From assembly GCF_000020645.1 (NCBI RefSeq), contig NC_011060.1, forward strand, positions 2,618,501 to 2,682,500: 64,000 bases of DNA. The letters are read 5' to 3'. Shown piece after piece: positions 54,109 to 62,922 of this stretch. Origin of the DNA: Pelodictyon phaeoclathratiforme BU-1. Its GTDB lineage: Bacteria > Bacteroidota > Chlorobiia > Chlorobiales > Chlorobiaceae. A model generated the notes under the pieces. That model made no database searches. It had not been told where the DNA came from and saw nothing but the letters and a program-made list of their open reading frames with translations. Numbering within the stretch: position 1 is the stretch's first letter; each line of letters starts with the position of its first letter. The translations under genes and the position numbers were made by a program.

Positions 54109-57100
54109 TTAGATGAAGTCAGCCGCTGCCAAAGCTGGAGTGTCAACAAATACACCAACCAACTCCACCTCATTTGCTGACAAGGTGTCCAATGTTGCAT
54201 CTGTGTTGGTTATACGCAAGACGACAGAACCAACACCATTATCGAGTACCAGCAGCGCACTGTCTGCAGGAGTCAGAACAGCATCAAGGCCGACAATAGT
54301 ACCGTTCAATGCACCACCAGCACCCAGCAACTGAGCCTCAAGAGCAGCGTAGTTAGTCGTCAAGTTAGAAGCAGTAGATGCAAGCACATTTGCAAATACC
54401 GCGCTTCCAACTCCGGTTTGAGCGATGAATACGACACCGGCAGTGCTAAGAGGGTCACCCAATCCAGCAGCAAATGTCGCAGCAGTGATAACATCAGTAC
54501 CTGCAATGCCATCAGCGTTTGTACCCAGACCGTTCAACAATGCACCATTGTAATCAAACTTGTCTGTGCCGGAAGCGAAACCTGTGATCAGGTCAGCATT
54601 GACAAGAGAGATAACATCAGAACTCACCGTATCCTTAACCTGAACTGAAGGAGCAACACCAGACTCAGTCAAGTTGATGGTGTCAATACCAGCGCCACCG
54701 TCAACAACGTCCTGACCTTCACCGGCAAGAATCAAGTCAGCACCAAGGCCACCATAAATCGTGTCGTGACCAGCACCGCCATCCAGAGTGTTCGCTGCAT
54801 CGCTGCCCGTGAGAACATCGTGGTAGTTTGAACCCGTCACGTTTTCGAAGTTGCTGATGGTATCGCCCTGGGCATCACCACCGGAAACAACGTTTGTTGC
54901 AAGGTTCACCGTTACCGCCGCGAGGCTCAGGCTGTAGTTCACGGTATCGATTCCCTCACCGCCGTCAAGAACGTCAGCGCCAATCAAACCGGAGATGTTG
55001 TCATTACCGGTACCACCGTTGATGGTATCAGCAGCGCCGATAACCGAACGAGCCACGGTTTCAGTAGCCACACTCGGATCAGGCTGAACAAATCCCAGAT
55101 CTCCAGGGACCGTGCTTAAATTCATTGTCGTCTGTTGACCCGCATAAGTACCAGCAAGGATATTTACTATCATCGGATCGAACGGAGCACCTGTTGGCAA
55201 ACCTGTTACAGTTACAGTAAGAGTCGCTGTAGGTGTAGTACCTGAAATTACTGATACAGCGGTACATCCAGCTGCTGATACTGCTGCGTCAAAAGCTGTT
55301 TTACCAGGGAGATAGGTAATTACAACTTCATTTGGTAATGATTGTTCTTTTACGGTCGCGATTTGGTAACTGGTACCTTCCCATTGAACTTCAACAGTCT
55401 CAGTATCATTATCAAAAGGGTTAAGACTCCCAGTACGTGAAACCGTCAAGGTCTGTATCTGTGGCGTGTTGTCACCGGCATTGTTCGTCGTAGCTGTTAC
55501 CGTGTAGTCTGTACCAGCAACTGCACCGGTCAAACGAAGCTTGTCAGCAGCAGCAACAGCAGTAGCAGAACCAAACTGCGTACCTGCCGTTGTGATGCTA
55601 TCTGCCAAACCGTCTGATCCAGCACCATCATATGCTGCAATCGCAGTTGCAACTGCGGCACCGTTTACTCCGTCCGTACCGATTGTTGCAATAATGGATT
55701 GACCGTTATGCGTAACCGTAATCACATCCCCGGCATCATACGTTGCTGCAAAGGTTACAACTTCCAGCTCTGGCTGATTTGTTACTTCGTCACCAACGAT
55801 GATGTCGTTACCGGCCCAGCCATTAATGGTGTCTGTTCCACGTCCGCCGATGATGGTATCGCTGTTTTGTGTACCATGGATCAGCAATGTAGCGGTATCT
55901 CCATACTCAACAGAGATTGCTGCACCACCAGTAGAGAGGTTTGCGTCAGTATCGAGCACTGCCGAGGCGTCTACGGTAAAGGTACTGCCAGTCCAGCGAT
56001 CGGCGATCGCAATGGTCATGGCTCCCTCAGCGCCACCGTCGTTTGCCGTTGCACCTTCAACCAAAACGAGTTTGTCGAAAGCGCCTGCTGCCAGGGTAGC
56101 TGCGCTGCCAACATAGCCGGTGTTGATATCAACATTTCCATCACCGGTACCAGTGTTACTGGAGCTGATGACATGTGCATCGTTTTCATCAGCGGTATAA
56201 ACACGAACTTCAACCGTAGCCGTCTGTGAGCCGGAGTTGACCATGTTCATAATGGTACCACCTTTGGCTGCAACCTGGATATCCATGTTTACAAACTGAA
56301 TATCGGTATCATCGTCTTTGCTCTCGATGTTTAATGTGGTCTGGGCAAGGTGTGCATTCAGATCAATCAGCAATGCACCACCAGCAATGTTCTGGGTGTT
56401 GACCGTTGAACCAACCGTGAAGTTGTTACCGATCAGAAGATCAAGCCGGTTATCCTGGTTACCGATCATGCGGATGGTATCCACATTCGTGTTGCCTGCG
56501 CCGGTACCTGCCTGCTCGTCGATGGTAATCGTCAAATCGCCGTTTCCACCGTTGTTAGCTGTTGCCGTGTCAACCAGAATCGTTTCGATGCTGTCAAGAT
56601 TCATAAAGACATCATCGTTGACAATCATTGAAGGGCTGACACCTGCGTTGTCGTTTGTGCCGAGGTCATCGTTGCCATCAACAATCAGCGTATCGCGACC
56701 GTCGCCAGCGCTGACAGTGTCGGCACGGTTCAATGCAGATACCGTGTCATCCGAACGAACATCATCCAGACGCATGTCGATGATGTCTGTACCGGAACCT
56801 GTTGCAATGTTGTAGTTGTTGTCGACATCCACGCGCAGGGTTACGTTTGCAGCAGTTACTGCTGTACCTGCAGCATTGTTGACGCGGATAGTGTCAGCAT
56901 TGACGTTGTTGACCTCAATGCCTGCGCCGGCAGCAGCGCCAGAGTTCAGGGTGAAGGAGGTAACAGCGGTGGAAGAGACATCACCTGCAACAAGTGGAGC
57001 ACGGGTTGCGCGGAAGTTAAAATCACCAAAACCATTCATGTCTACTGAGTGCGCATTGGCATCAGAGAAGGTGAGGGTGAAGTTCTCAACCAGCGTTGTA

Positions 57101-60024
57101 TCATCGTCGGTTGTTGAAGCTGCGTTACCAACGGTATCGGTAGCAACATGCGAATCAACATTCAAAGAGAGGTCGAATGCTTCTGCGGCATTGATGGTCA
57201 ATGCTGCGGCATCGTTCAGGTCACGCGCACCATCATAGTTAATGTTCAGGTAAACGTCTGTAGCTGGCGCATTCGTGGTAATCGCGCCGGTTACCTGTAC
57301 ACCACCCGTAAGCGTGTCCTGATCCGTTGTGCTGATTGCCAGAACGCTGTCATCAACAAGAGCGCCACCGGTGACACCGGTTGCTTCGAATGCTGAAAGT
57401 GTCAAAGCTACGCCTTCACGCATGTTGTTCAACGTGAATGTGGTCTTGGTACCAGCCTCGTAGCTTTCGGTTGCCGGACCCGTTTCCAGCCATTTTTCCT
57501 GTGAGGCAAGGTTAATGGTTGCCAATGCTGCATCAAAACGCATAACGTCTGTCGTGATTGCGCCATCTGTAGCGTTGTTGTCATTTACAGCATGGAAACC
57601 GTTCGTGTGCTGTACAATGGTATCAGCCGTATCGGTATCCTCGATCTGGTTCGCTACCGTCAAATTCAGGATTTGGGTACCGATAATGTTGACGTTGAGG
57701 TCTGTCTGTGAACCAGCCATCGTTGTATCCTGATCCGCCATCGTGGTAAGAACATCAACATTGACATCATCAAGTGCCGTCACGTTCATGGTTTCAGCAC
57801 CACGAAGCTCTGCATCACGCCCTACAATAGTAAATGCAGAACGGGTTGTCTCTGTCGGAGCGGAAGACATGGTATCGGCAATACCGGCATCAGACTCTGT
57901 GAAGTTGATCACGTCGTTTGCACCAGCGCCCAAATCAACGATAGCGCCGAGACGATCAATAACACCAAGCGAGGAGACTTCATCGGTGTATGCGTTACCG
58001 GAGTCGCCATGTGTAGCATCGACAAGGGTCTGTACATCTGCATCGGTATCTCCGGCAAGAATAGTAGCATAATCTGTCAAACCAGCGCTTACCGTATCGT
58101 TATCAGCTCCGGTATCAACCAAAGCGCCTTCAGCAACCATGGTAAAGATGACTGCATCTGTGCCTGTACCCGTGTTTACAATTGCGCCGATCTTCTTCTG
58201 CTGGTCATTTTTGTTACCGTCAGTCAGGGTAATGTTGTCCCAGTCGGAACCGCTTGTCAAGCTTGTTACTGTAACAGAGTCGTTGCCATCGCCGGTCACA
58301 ATCGAAGCTGCTGTTACATCGTCAAAACCGGTGTTGTTTGATTCGTCCTTGTCATGAGCTGTCACCAGCAATGATGCGGCTGTTACGCTATCGTTACCGG
58401 TACCGGTATCAATCTGCGATACACCTTCGACGTCGGCGGAACCCATTTCACAACCACGGATAGCAACAACGTCGTTACCAGAGCCGGTGGAGATATCGCC
58501 TGCAAGCACACCGTAAGTGTGAATCTGGTCATTGCCGGATCCTGACGTGACTTTCAGATCTTCGTCTGCACGGAATGCGTAGAGTGTCGAAGGGTTACCA
58601 TCGGAAGGCGTTTGAACACCAAGTTTCAGGTTGCCGGTCATGGTACCTGCGTTCACGGTCAGCACTACTCCGGCATCCTGCTTGGTGGTATCGAGGCCAT
58701 CAATCATGACGTTGGCTGCGCCGGAAATGTTCACAGTTTCCAGATCGTTTGTCGAGATACCATCGTTGCCTGGAGATAAGGGAAGGAGTTTGTCTTTGAC
58801 GATATCAACACGGTGGTTCGCGACGATGTTGATGGTCTCCAGACCATTTGCCGTCAGTTGGTTGATTTCAAGGGAACCCGCAGCACCGACTGAAGCGCCG
58901 GCTGTAATGCTCAGTGTCTGGGTTGTTGTGCCAGAGGGTAAATCATTTTGCAGATCTTCGCGTGTGTTAGCGCCGATCGTCAGCGCATCAACGTCGTTCG
59001 TGGCGTTCGATGCCATGTTGATGGTTTCGTAGTAGAAACCAAGGTCAGCATCATTATCGCCACCCTCGTTCAGCGTCACTTTGTGAACACGAACATTGTT
59101 CACACCGAAGGCCAGAACGTCTGACGTTCCTGTGAGAACCTCTTCTCTTGTAGTGAAGTCAACGGTTCCGGAACGGGTTGCATCGTTCAGGGTAATTGTT
59201 GATACCGTAGCGCTCAATTCAGTATGCTTGACAGAGGCATTGGTTGCCGTGATGCGTGTAACATTCAATGTCTGCAGCAAATCTGCATCAGCGAGAATCA
59301 ATTCTGTAACATCATCACTCGTCCAGGCAACATTAACTGTAGTAATGCCATTGAGTGTTGGCTGAATCATGGCCTCCTCTGAAGTGAAATCAGTCTGTGT
59401 GCCAATTTCAACATTCAGCGTAGGGTTGGTGCCGATACCTGTCAAGACGTCGTTGTCTGAAAGTGTCGTCAGGTAGCCTGTGCCGGGAACCAGCTTTGGC
59501 GCCGAGTTGAACACATTGGCTGTTGCGGTATCATCATCAGTCGTAAGCGTGAAGCTGTTATCGAGTCTCAGGAGACGACCAGGAGTGCCGGCTGCAATTT
59601 CCGCACGACCGAACTGAATGTAGTGTTTGGCCGCTGCATCATAATTGGTAGCGCCAAGCCAATCTCTCAAATCAGCATTTGCTGCAAGATAGGCTGCAGA
59701 GTCAAAGGTGCCCATTGAACGTCCCTCAGCCGCACCGTTCGTAATATAGTGCTGTGCTGCCTTGATTGCGTCAGCATCGGTAATGCCGTCAGCACCAAGC
59801 CAGTTCATAAGATCAATGTTCGATGCAAGATATTCCCATGCATCAAAGACAATTGAACGATTTTCTGCACTGGCATGCATGTTATAATGCCATGCAGCAT
59901 TCGTAGAATCAGCCGCATTCAGCACGCCATCAAGCAGCGCCCAGCCCCTCAGGTCACCGTAGGAGGCAAAATACTCCCAGCTTTCCAATGAACCTGTCGT
60001 AATTGAAGGAGGAATTAATGACAT
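54109..60024 (-). CDS. Giant secreted RTX-type, S-layer-like protein (longer paralogue)
   Basis: 1971 residues. Residues 1 to about 150: three of the same 46-type repeats (YLASNIDLMNWLGADG...HYITNGAAEGR). The middle has many SGSGNDQI/GTGNDSV/TGDGNDSV calcium-binding-like repeats. From about residue 1100 it resembles the shorter paralogue, but an extra module of about 250 residues (coded by about 55030-55790) and added RTX repeats (GGTGNDNISG, GGAGHDTIYGGLGADLI) are inserted. Cysteine-poor, no signal peptide: a type I secretion substrate, likely surface layer or adhesin. No Shine-Dalgarno precedes the ATG at 60022-60024. Confidence 0.88.
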   Translation of the reverse strand: MSLIPPSITTGSLESWEYFASYGDLRGWALLDGVLNAADSTNAAWHYNMHASAENRSIVFDAWEYLASNIDLMNWLGADGITDADAIKAAQHYITNGAAEGRSMGTFDSAAYLAANADLRDWLGATNYDAAAKHYIQFGRAEIAAGTPGRLLRLDNSFTLTTDDDTATANVFNSAPKLVPGTGYLTTLSDNDVLTGIGTNPTLNVEIGTQTDFTSEEAMIQPTLNGITTVNVAWTSDDVTELILADADLLQTLNVTRITATNASVKHTELSATVSTITLNDATRSGTVDFTTREEVLTGTSDVLAFGVNNVRVHKVTLNEGGDNDADLGFYYETINMASNATNDVDALTIGANTREDLQNDLPSGTTTQTLSITAGASVGAAGSLEINQLTANGLETINIVANHRVDIVKDKLLPLSPGNDGISTNDLETVNISGAANVMIDGLDTTKQDAGVVLTVNAGTMTGNLKLGVQTPSDGNPSTLYAFRADEDLKVTSGSGNDQIHTYGVLAGDISTGSGNDVVAIRGCEMGSADVEGVSQIDTGTGNDSVTAASLLVTAHDKDESNNTGFDDVTAASIVTGDGNDSVTVTSLTSGSDWDNITLTDGNKNDQQKKIGAIVNTGTGTDAVIFTMVAEGALVDTGADNDTVSAGLTDYATILAGDTDADVQTLVDATHGDSGNAYTDEVSSLGVIDRLGAIVDLGAGANDVINFTESDAGIADTMSSAPTETTRSAFTIVGRDAELRGAETMNVTALDDVNVDVLTTMADQDTTMAGSQTDLNVNIIGTQILNLTVANQIEDTDTADTIVQHTNGFHAVNDNNATDGAITTDVMRFDAALATINLASQEKWLETGPATESYEAGTKTTFTLNNMREGVALTLSAFEATGVTGGALVDDSVLAISTTDQDTLTGGVQVTGAITTNAPATDVYLNINYDGARDLNDAAALTINAAEAFDLSLNVDSHVATDTVGNAASTTDDDTTLVENFTLTFSDANAHSVDMNGFGDFNFRATRAPLVAGDVSSTAVTSFTLNSGAAAGAGIEVNNVNADTIRVNNAAGTAVTAANVTLRVDVDNNYNIATGSGTDIIDMRLDDVRSDDTVSALNRADTVSAGDGRDTLIVDGNDDLGTNDNAGVSPSMIVNDDVFMNLDSIETILVDTATANNGGNGDLTITIDEQAGTGAGNTNVDTIRMIGNQDNRLDLLIGNNFTVGSTVNTQNIAGGALLIDLNAHLAQTTLNIESKDDDTDIQFVNMDIQVAAKGGTIMNMVNSGSQTATVEVRVYTADENDAHVISSSNTGTGDGNVDINTGYVGSAATLAAGAFDKLVLVEGATANDGGAEGAMTIAIADRWTGSTFTVDASAVLDTDANLSTGGAAISVEYGDTATLLIHGTQNSDTIIGGRGTDTINGWAGNDIIVGDEVTNQPELEVVTFAATYDAGDVITVTHNGQSIIATIGTDGVNGAAVATAIAAYDGAGSDGLADSITTAGTQFGSATAVAAADKLRLTGAVAGTDYTVTATTNNAGDNTPQIQTLTVSRTGSLNPFDNDTETVEVQWEGTSYQIATVKEQSLPNEVVITYLPGKTAFDAAVSAAGCTAVSVISGTTPTATLTVTVTGLPTGAPFDPMIVNILAGTYAGQQTTMNLSTVPGDLGFVQPDPSVATETVARSVIGAADTINGGTGNDNISGLIGADVLDGGEGIDTVNYSLSLAAVTVNLATNVVSGGDAQGDTISNFENVTGSNYHDVLTGSDAANTLDGGAGHDTIYGGLGADLILAGEGQDVVDGGAGIDTINLTESGVAPSVQVKDTVSSDVISLVNADLITGFASGTDKFDYNGALLNGLGTNADGIAGTDVITAATFAAGLGDPLSTAGVVFIAQTGVGSAVFANVLASTASNLTTNYAALEAQLLGAGGALNGTIVGLDAVLTPADSALLVLDNGVGSVVLRITNTDATLDTLSANEVELVGVFVDTPALAAADFI

Positions 60025-60456
60025 AGTTTTATCTGTTTATTTATTTATGTAGAACAATGAAATTTAATGCTATGGAAACCGAAATTCCTGCTTTTTGCCG
60101 CCCAAAACACACCAACCAGCCTATACGCGCCAGAAACCGCACCTTACCCTCATGCTAACCAAAATCCCTGTTTGAGCAACATTCACCCGGATAATGTATA
60201 AATTAAAAAGTAAAGAAAAAAAGAAACGGGGAAAAAAACGAATTAGCCCCTGATTCAATGTTCACTCTCCAAGCAACCATTCCACCCGGCAGGAGCAACC
60301 GGGCCGCTCTTCAAATGCCACAAAAATATCCATCTAATTTCAACAATAGTAAATATACTGCTCTTGAACAAGAGTTTGTCAATAAAATAGCATTTTCATG
60401 GTTTTTTATAGACGGCAGTTATTAAAAAAAGGGCACTCGATACTCATCTATCACTC
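60025..60456. other. Upstream region of the long RTX gene
   Basis: About 430 bases without a gene. It holds the predicted promoter at 60352-60382 and therefore an untranslated leader of about 320 bases for the RTX mRNA. A poly-purine stretch (60206-60240) and no long hairpin were seen. Confidence 0.5.
60352..60382 (-). promoter_or_regulatory. Candidate promoter with dyad in the spacer for the long RTX gene
   Basis: On the minus strand: TTGACA (60377-60382), 19-base spacer, TATATT (60352-60357). The spacer contains the perfect dyad CTCTTG-TT-CAAGAG (60361-60374). A 19-base spacer with a dyad is the layout of promoters controlled by MerR-type activators. The -35 is a consensus match; regulation is inferred only. 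Confidence 0.5.
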
Positions 60457-61386
60457 TTATCGGTGACAATTCTTTTGGTTACTGAACATTGCACGAATCC
60501 CTTCTTCAAGATGAAGCTGCGCCCGCCAGCCCAGTTTTTGTTCTGCTTTTGAAATGTCGAGGAGGCAGCAGTCCGGCAGCGTTTGATTTTCAGGCAGTTC
60601 TTCACTCTGAATAGGCAAGTCAGAACCGCTTATTGTACGTATCAGAGCAAGAATTTCCATGACGGATGTTTTTTTTCCGCTGCCGATGTTGAAAATATCA
60701 AAGGGTGCGGGATTTTTCAAGGCCAGAACAAGGGCTTGTGCTACATCTGATACGTGAACATAGTCCCGAATGTTTTCAGGGTTTCCCAGCAGTCGCAACG
60801 GCAGCCCCATGGTGGCTCTTGAAACAGCAGTACCAATTAACCCCTGCATTCTCAGAGGCGGGAGCAGCGCTCCATAGGCATTTGCAACGCGCAGTATGGT
60901 TGCACGCAAAATCCCTTTTTCAGCAGCCGCATGCAGATAGTGTTCAATGGCCAGTTTCTGGATTCCATAGATGAGCGAGGGGGTGCAGGGATCCTCCTCT
61001 TTTGATGGATGGTGATCGAGGGTGCTGCCATAGACGGCGCCGCCGCTGCTGATATAAATGACATGGGGGCAGCGACCGGTTTTTTCGATTGCCTGTATTA
61101 ACTGGAGTGATGGAAGCAGATTGACGACGGCGTCAGCCACAAGGTCTTTGCCTCTCATGAGGGGTGTGCTTTCATGCGCCAGATGCATGATCACATCCTG
61201 ACCGTTCACCAGAGCATCACAAACCGCACCATCCGATAAATCGCCCTTGATGCAGTTCTCTTGTGCGCTGTTGTCTGGCAGAGTGTTCCTGTACAGAAGT
61301 GTCAGTTGATGCTCTCCGGCCTGCCTGAGAGCTGTTTGTGCTGCAGAACCAATAAGACCTGCTGCTCCGGTTATTGCTATACGCAT
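60457..61386 (-). CDS. NAD-dependent sugar epimerase/dehydratase (extended SDR)
   Basis: 309 residues. Seen: ITGAAGLIGSAAQTALRQ (Rossmann), VIMHLAHESTP, ISSGGAVYGST, the catalytic YGIQK, RVANAYG, RDYVHVSDVAQALVLAL and IFNIGSGKKTSV, as in UDP-glucose 4-epimerase-like enzymes. Probably makes a nucleotide sugar for the surrounding glycosyltransferases. The upstream glycosyltransferase gene overlaps its start by 10 bases, so both are in one transcript. Confidence 0.88.
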   Translation of the reverse strand: MRIAITGAAGLIGSAAQTALRQAGEHQLTLLYRNTLPDNSAQENCIKGDLSDGAVCDALVNGQDVIMHLAHESTPLMRGKDLVADAVVNLLPSLQLIQAIEKTGRCPHVIYISSGGAVYGSTLDHHPSKEEDPCTPSLIYGIQKLAIEHYLHAAAEKGILRATILRVANAYGALLPPLRMQGLIGTAVSRATMGLPLRLLGNPENIRDYVHVSDVAQALVLALKNPAPFDIFNIGSGKKTSVMEILALIRTISGSDLPIQSEELPENQTLPDCCLLDISKAEQKLGWRAQLHLEEGIRAMFSNQKNCHR

Positions 61387-62633
61387 AGGGTCTGCTCAAG
61401 TTCTGTCTCAATTTGTGAGACCATTTTTTCAAACGTAAACGCTGAGGCCCGCCCGGTTGCGGCTCGAGAGAGTTGCGCACGGAGTTGATCGTTTCTGATC
61501 ATTTCGACAACCTGGCGCTTCAGGCTTCCGGCATTCCCGGCTTCAAAGAGCAGCCCGGTTTGCCGATGCCCGACAATTTCAACATTTCCTCCTGCTGCGG
61601 AAGCAACGGTGGGGATTCCGGCTTCGAGCGCAAGGATCAGGGTGAGGGAAAAGGGTTCGTAGAGTGAGGGAAAGAGGTAGATATCGAATTGCTGGAAAAG
61701 ATCAAACAACCCGGTCTCCGGTACCGGCTGACGAAAGATCAGTGACTGCTCAAGCCCCAACCGGGCGGCAAGATCGTCAAGGCGCTTTTTATAGCTCTTG
61801 TCCTGTGTGTCGCCAACAATGGTCAGGGTAACCCGTTGCTGGCGGCAGGCACGCTGAATGCCGGCAAGCGCTTCGAGAGCGGTATGCACTCCCTTGATAT
61901 CAACAATTCGACCGGCAAAGAGAAGGCGGACTTCACCCTCTTTGACAAAGGTTGTCCGATCCTTGCGTTGGGCTTCGGGTTTATGCAGAAAATGCACTCC
62001 GTGATAACAGATGGCGCTCCCCTCCTGAAAGGCGCATGAGGCGTCTTCGTAGAGATGCATCATAAATTTGCTTGCAAAAATTGCACGTCCCTTGATGCTC
62101 ATGACGGTGTTGCTGCTTTTTTTCTTTAAACCGCCAGGGAGCATTCGGTTGATGATTCGAGTGATAACTTTTTTTTTAAAGACCTCTCTGGAAAAGTACT
62201 TGCCTATGAATTCGGGATTAAGAAACAGCAGCATCCAGTTGTCGGTCAGCAGGTAGAGTTTCGGAAGTGCGCTCTGTTGAATCAGATCAAGAAAACCATG
62301 ATTGAAAAAATAGAGGTTCCAGACAAAGAGCAAATCGGGTTCTGCCTCCTCAACAAGCTTGCAAAACTGCTCTTCATTATGTCGTTCCCATTGGCCCCGT
62401 TCTTCGAGTGATGCTTCGAAAGGCTTATAGATTGCCCCTTCAGTTGCAAAGAGTTTCAGCGTCCTGATGACCCGTTGTCCCCTGATTTCCTCATGACCTC
62501 CTCCATAACTGCTGGTCAGAACGGTAATGTCGTGCCCGCGAGCGTGCAGCGCCGATGCCATGTCAAAGCAGAGGCGTTCATATCCTCCAATCACGTTGGG
62601 CGGGTAGAGATTGCTGATGAAGAGAATTTTCAT
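61377..62633 (-). CDS. Glycosyltransferase family 4-type protein
   Basis: 418 residues from the ATG at 62631-62633 (a GTG two codons upstream is possible). Seen: FISNLYPPNVIGGYERLCFDMASAL, the donor-acceptor start typical of GT4, VRLLFAGRIVDIKGVHTALEAL, LTIVGDTQDKSYKKRL, and the nucleotide-sugar site FDIYLFPSLYEPFSLTLILALEAGIPTVASAAGGNVEIV. Coupled to the epimerase gene by overlap; likely in polysaccharide synthesis. Confidence 0.9.
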   Translation of the reverse strand: MKILFISNLYPPNVIGGYERLCFDMASALHARGHDITVLTSSYGGGHEEIRGQRVIRTLKLFATEGAIYKPFEASLEERGQWERHNEEQFCKLVEEAEPDLLFVWNLYFFNHGFLDLIQQSALPKLYLLTDNWMLLFLNPEFIGKYFSREVFKKKVITRIINRMLPGGLKKKSSNTVMSIKGRAIFASKFMMHLYEDASCAFQEGSAICYHGVHFLHKPEAQRKDRTTFVKEGEVRLLFAGRIVDIKGVHTALEALAGIQRACRQQRVTLTIVGDTQDKSYKKRLDDLAARLGLEQSLIFRQPVPETGLFDLFQQFDIYLFPSLYEPFSLTLILALEAGIPTVASAAGGNVEIVGHRQTGLLFEAGNAGSLKRQVVEMIRNDQLRAQLSRAATGRASAFTFEKMVSQIETELEQTLCV

Positions 62634-62922
62634 TGGCACAGAGAGGGACAGAGAGATGATTTCACCCGTGAGTTTGTTACCGGTGAATATATAAAATGAG
62701 AGCTTTCAGAACAATGGAATTGCATCTGATACTCTTCCCGTTTTGCGGCAGAAAATTTTTCGGTTCATTGTTCTCTCTTTAATGTTTTGGTTTGTATTTT
62801 CTGCAACTGCATCTGTTGCTGAAAGAGGGAAATAACCGGAGTCGGGATAAGGTTCGGTGACTGGCCGTTTACGGCGCTGGCGGATGTGATCGTCATATTA
62901 TTTTAAAGCGTTAGCCAACATC

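Noticed and set aside
51394..59365. Many plus-strand open frames of 80-190 codons opposite the RTX genes
   Set aside because: They recur at matching positions in both RTX paralogues because they mirror the repeated Asp/Thr/Val codons of the real genes.
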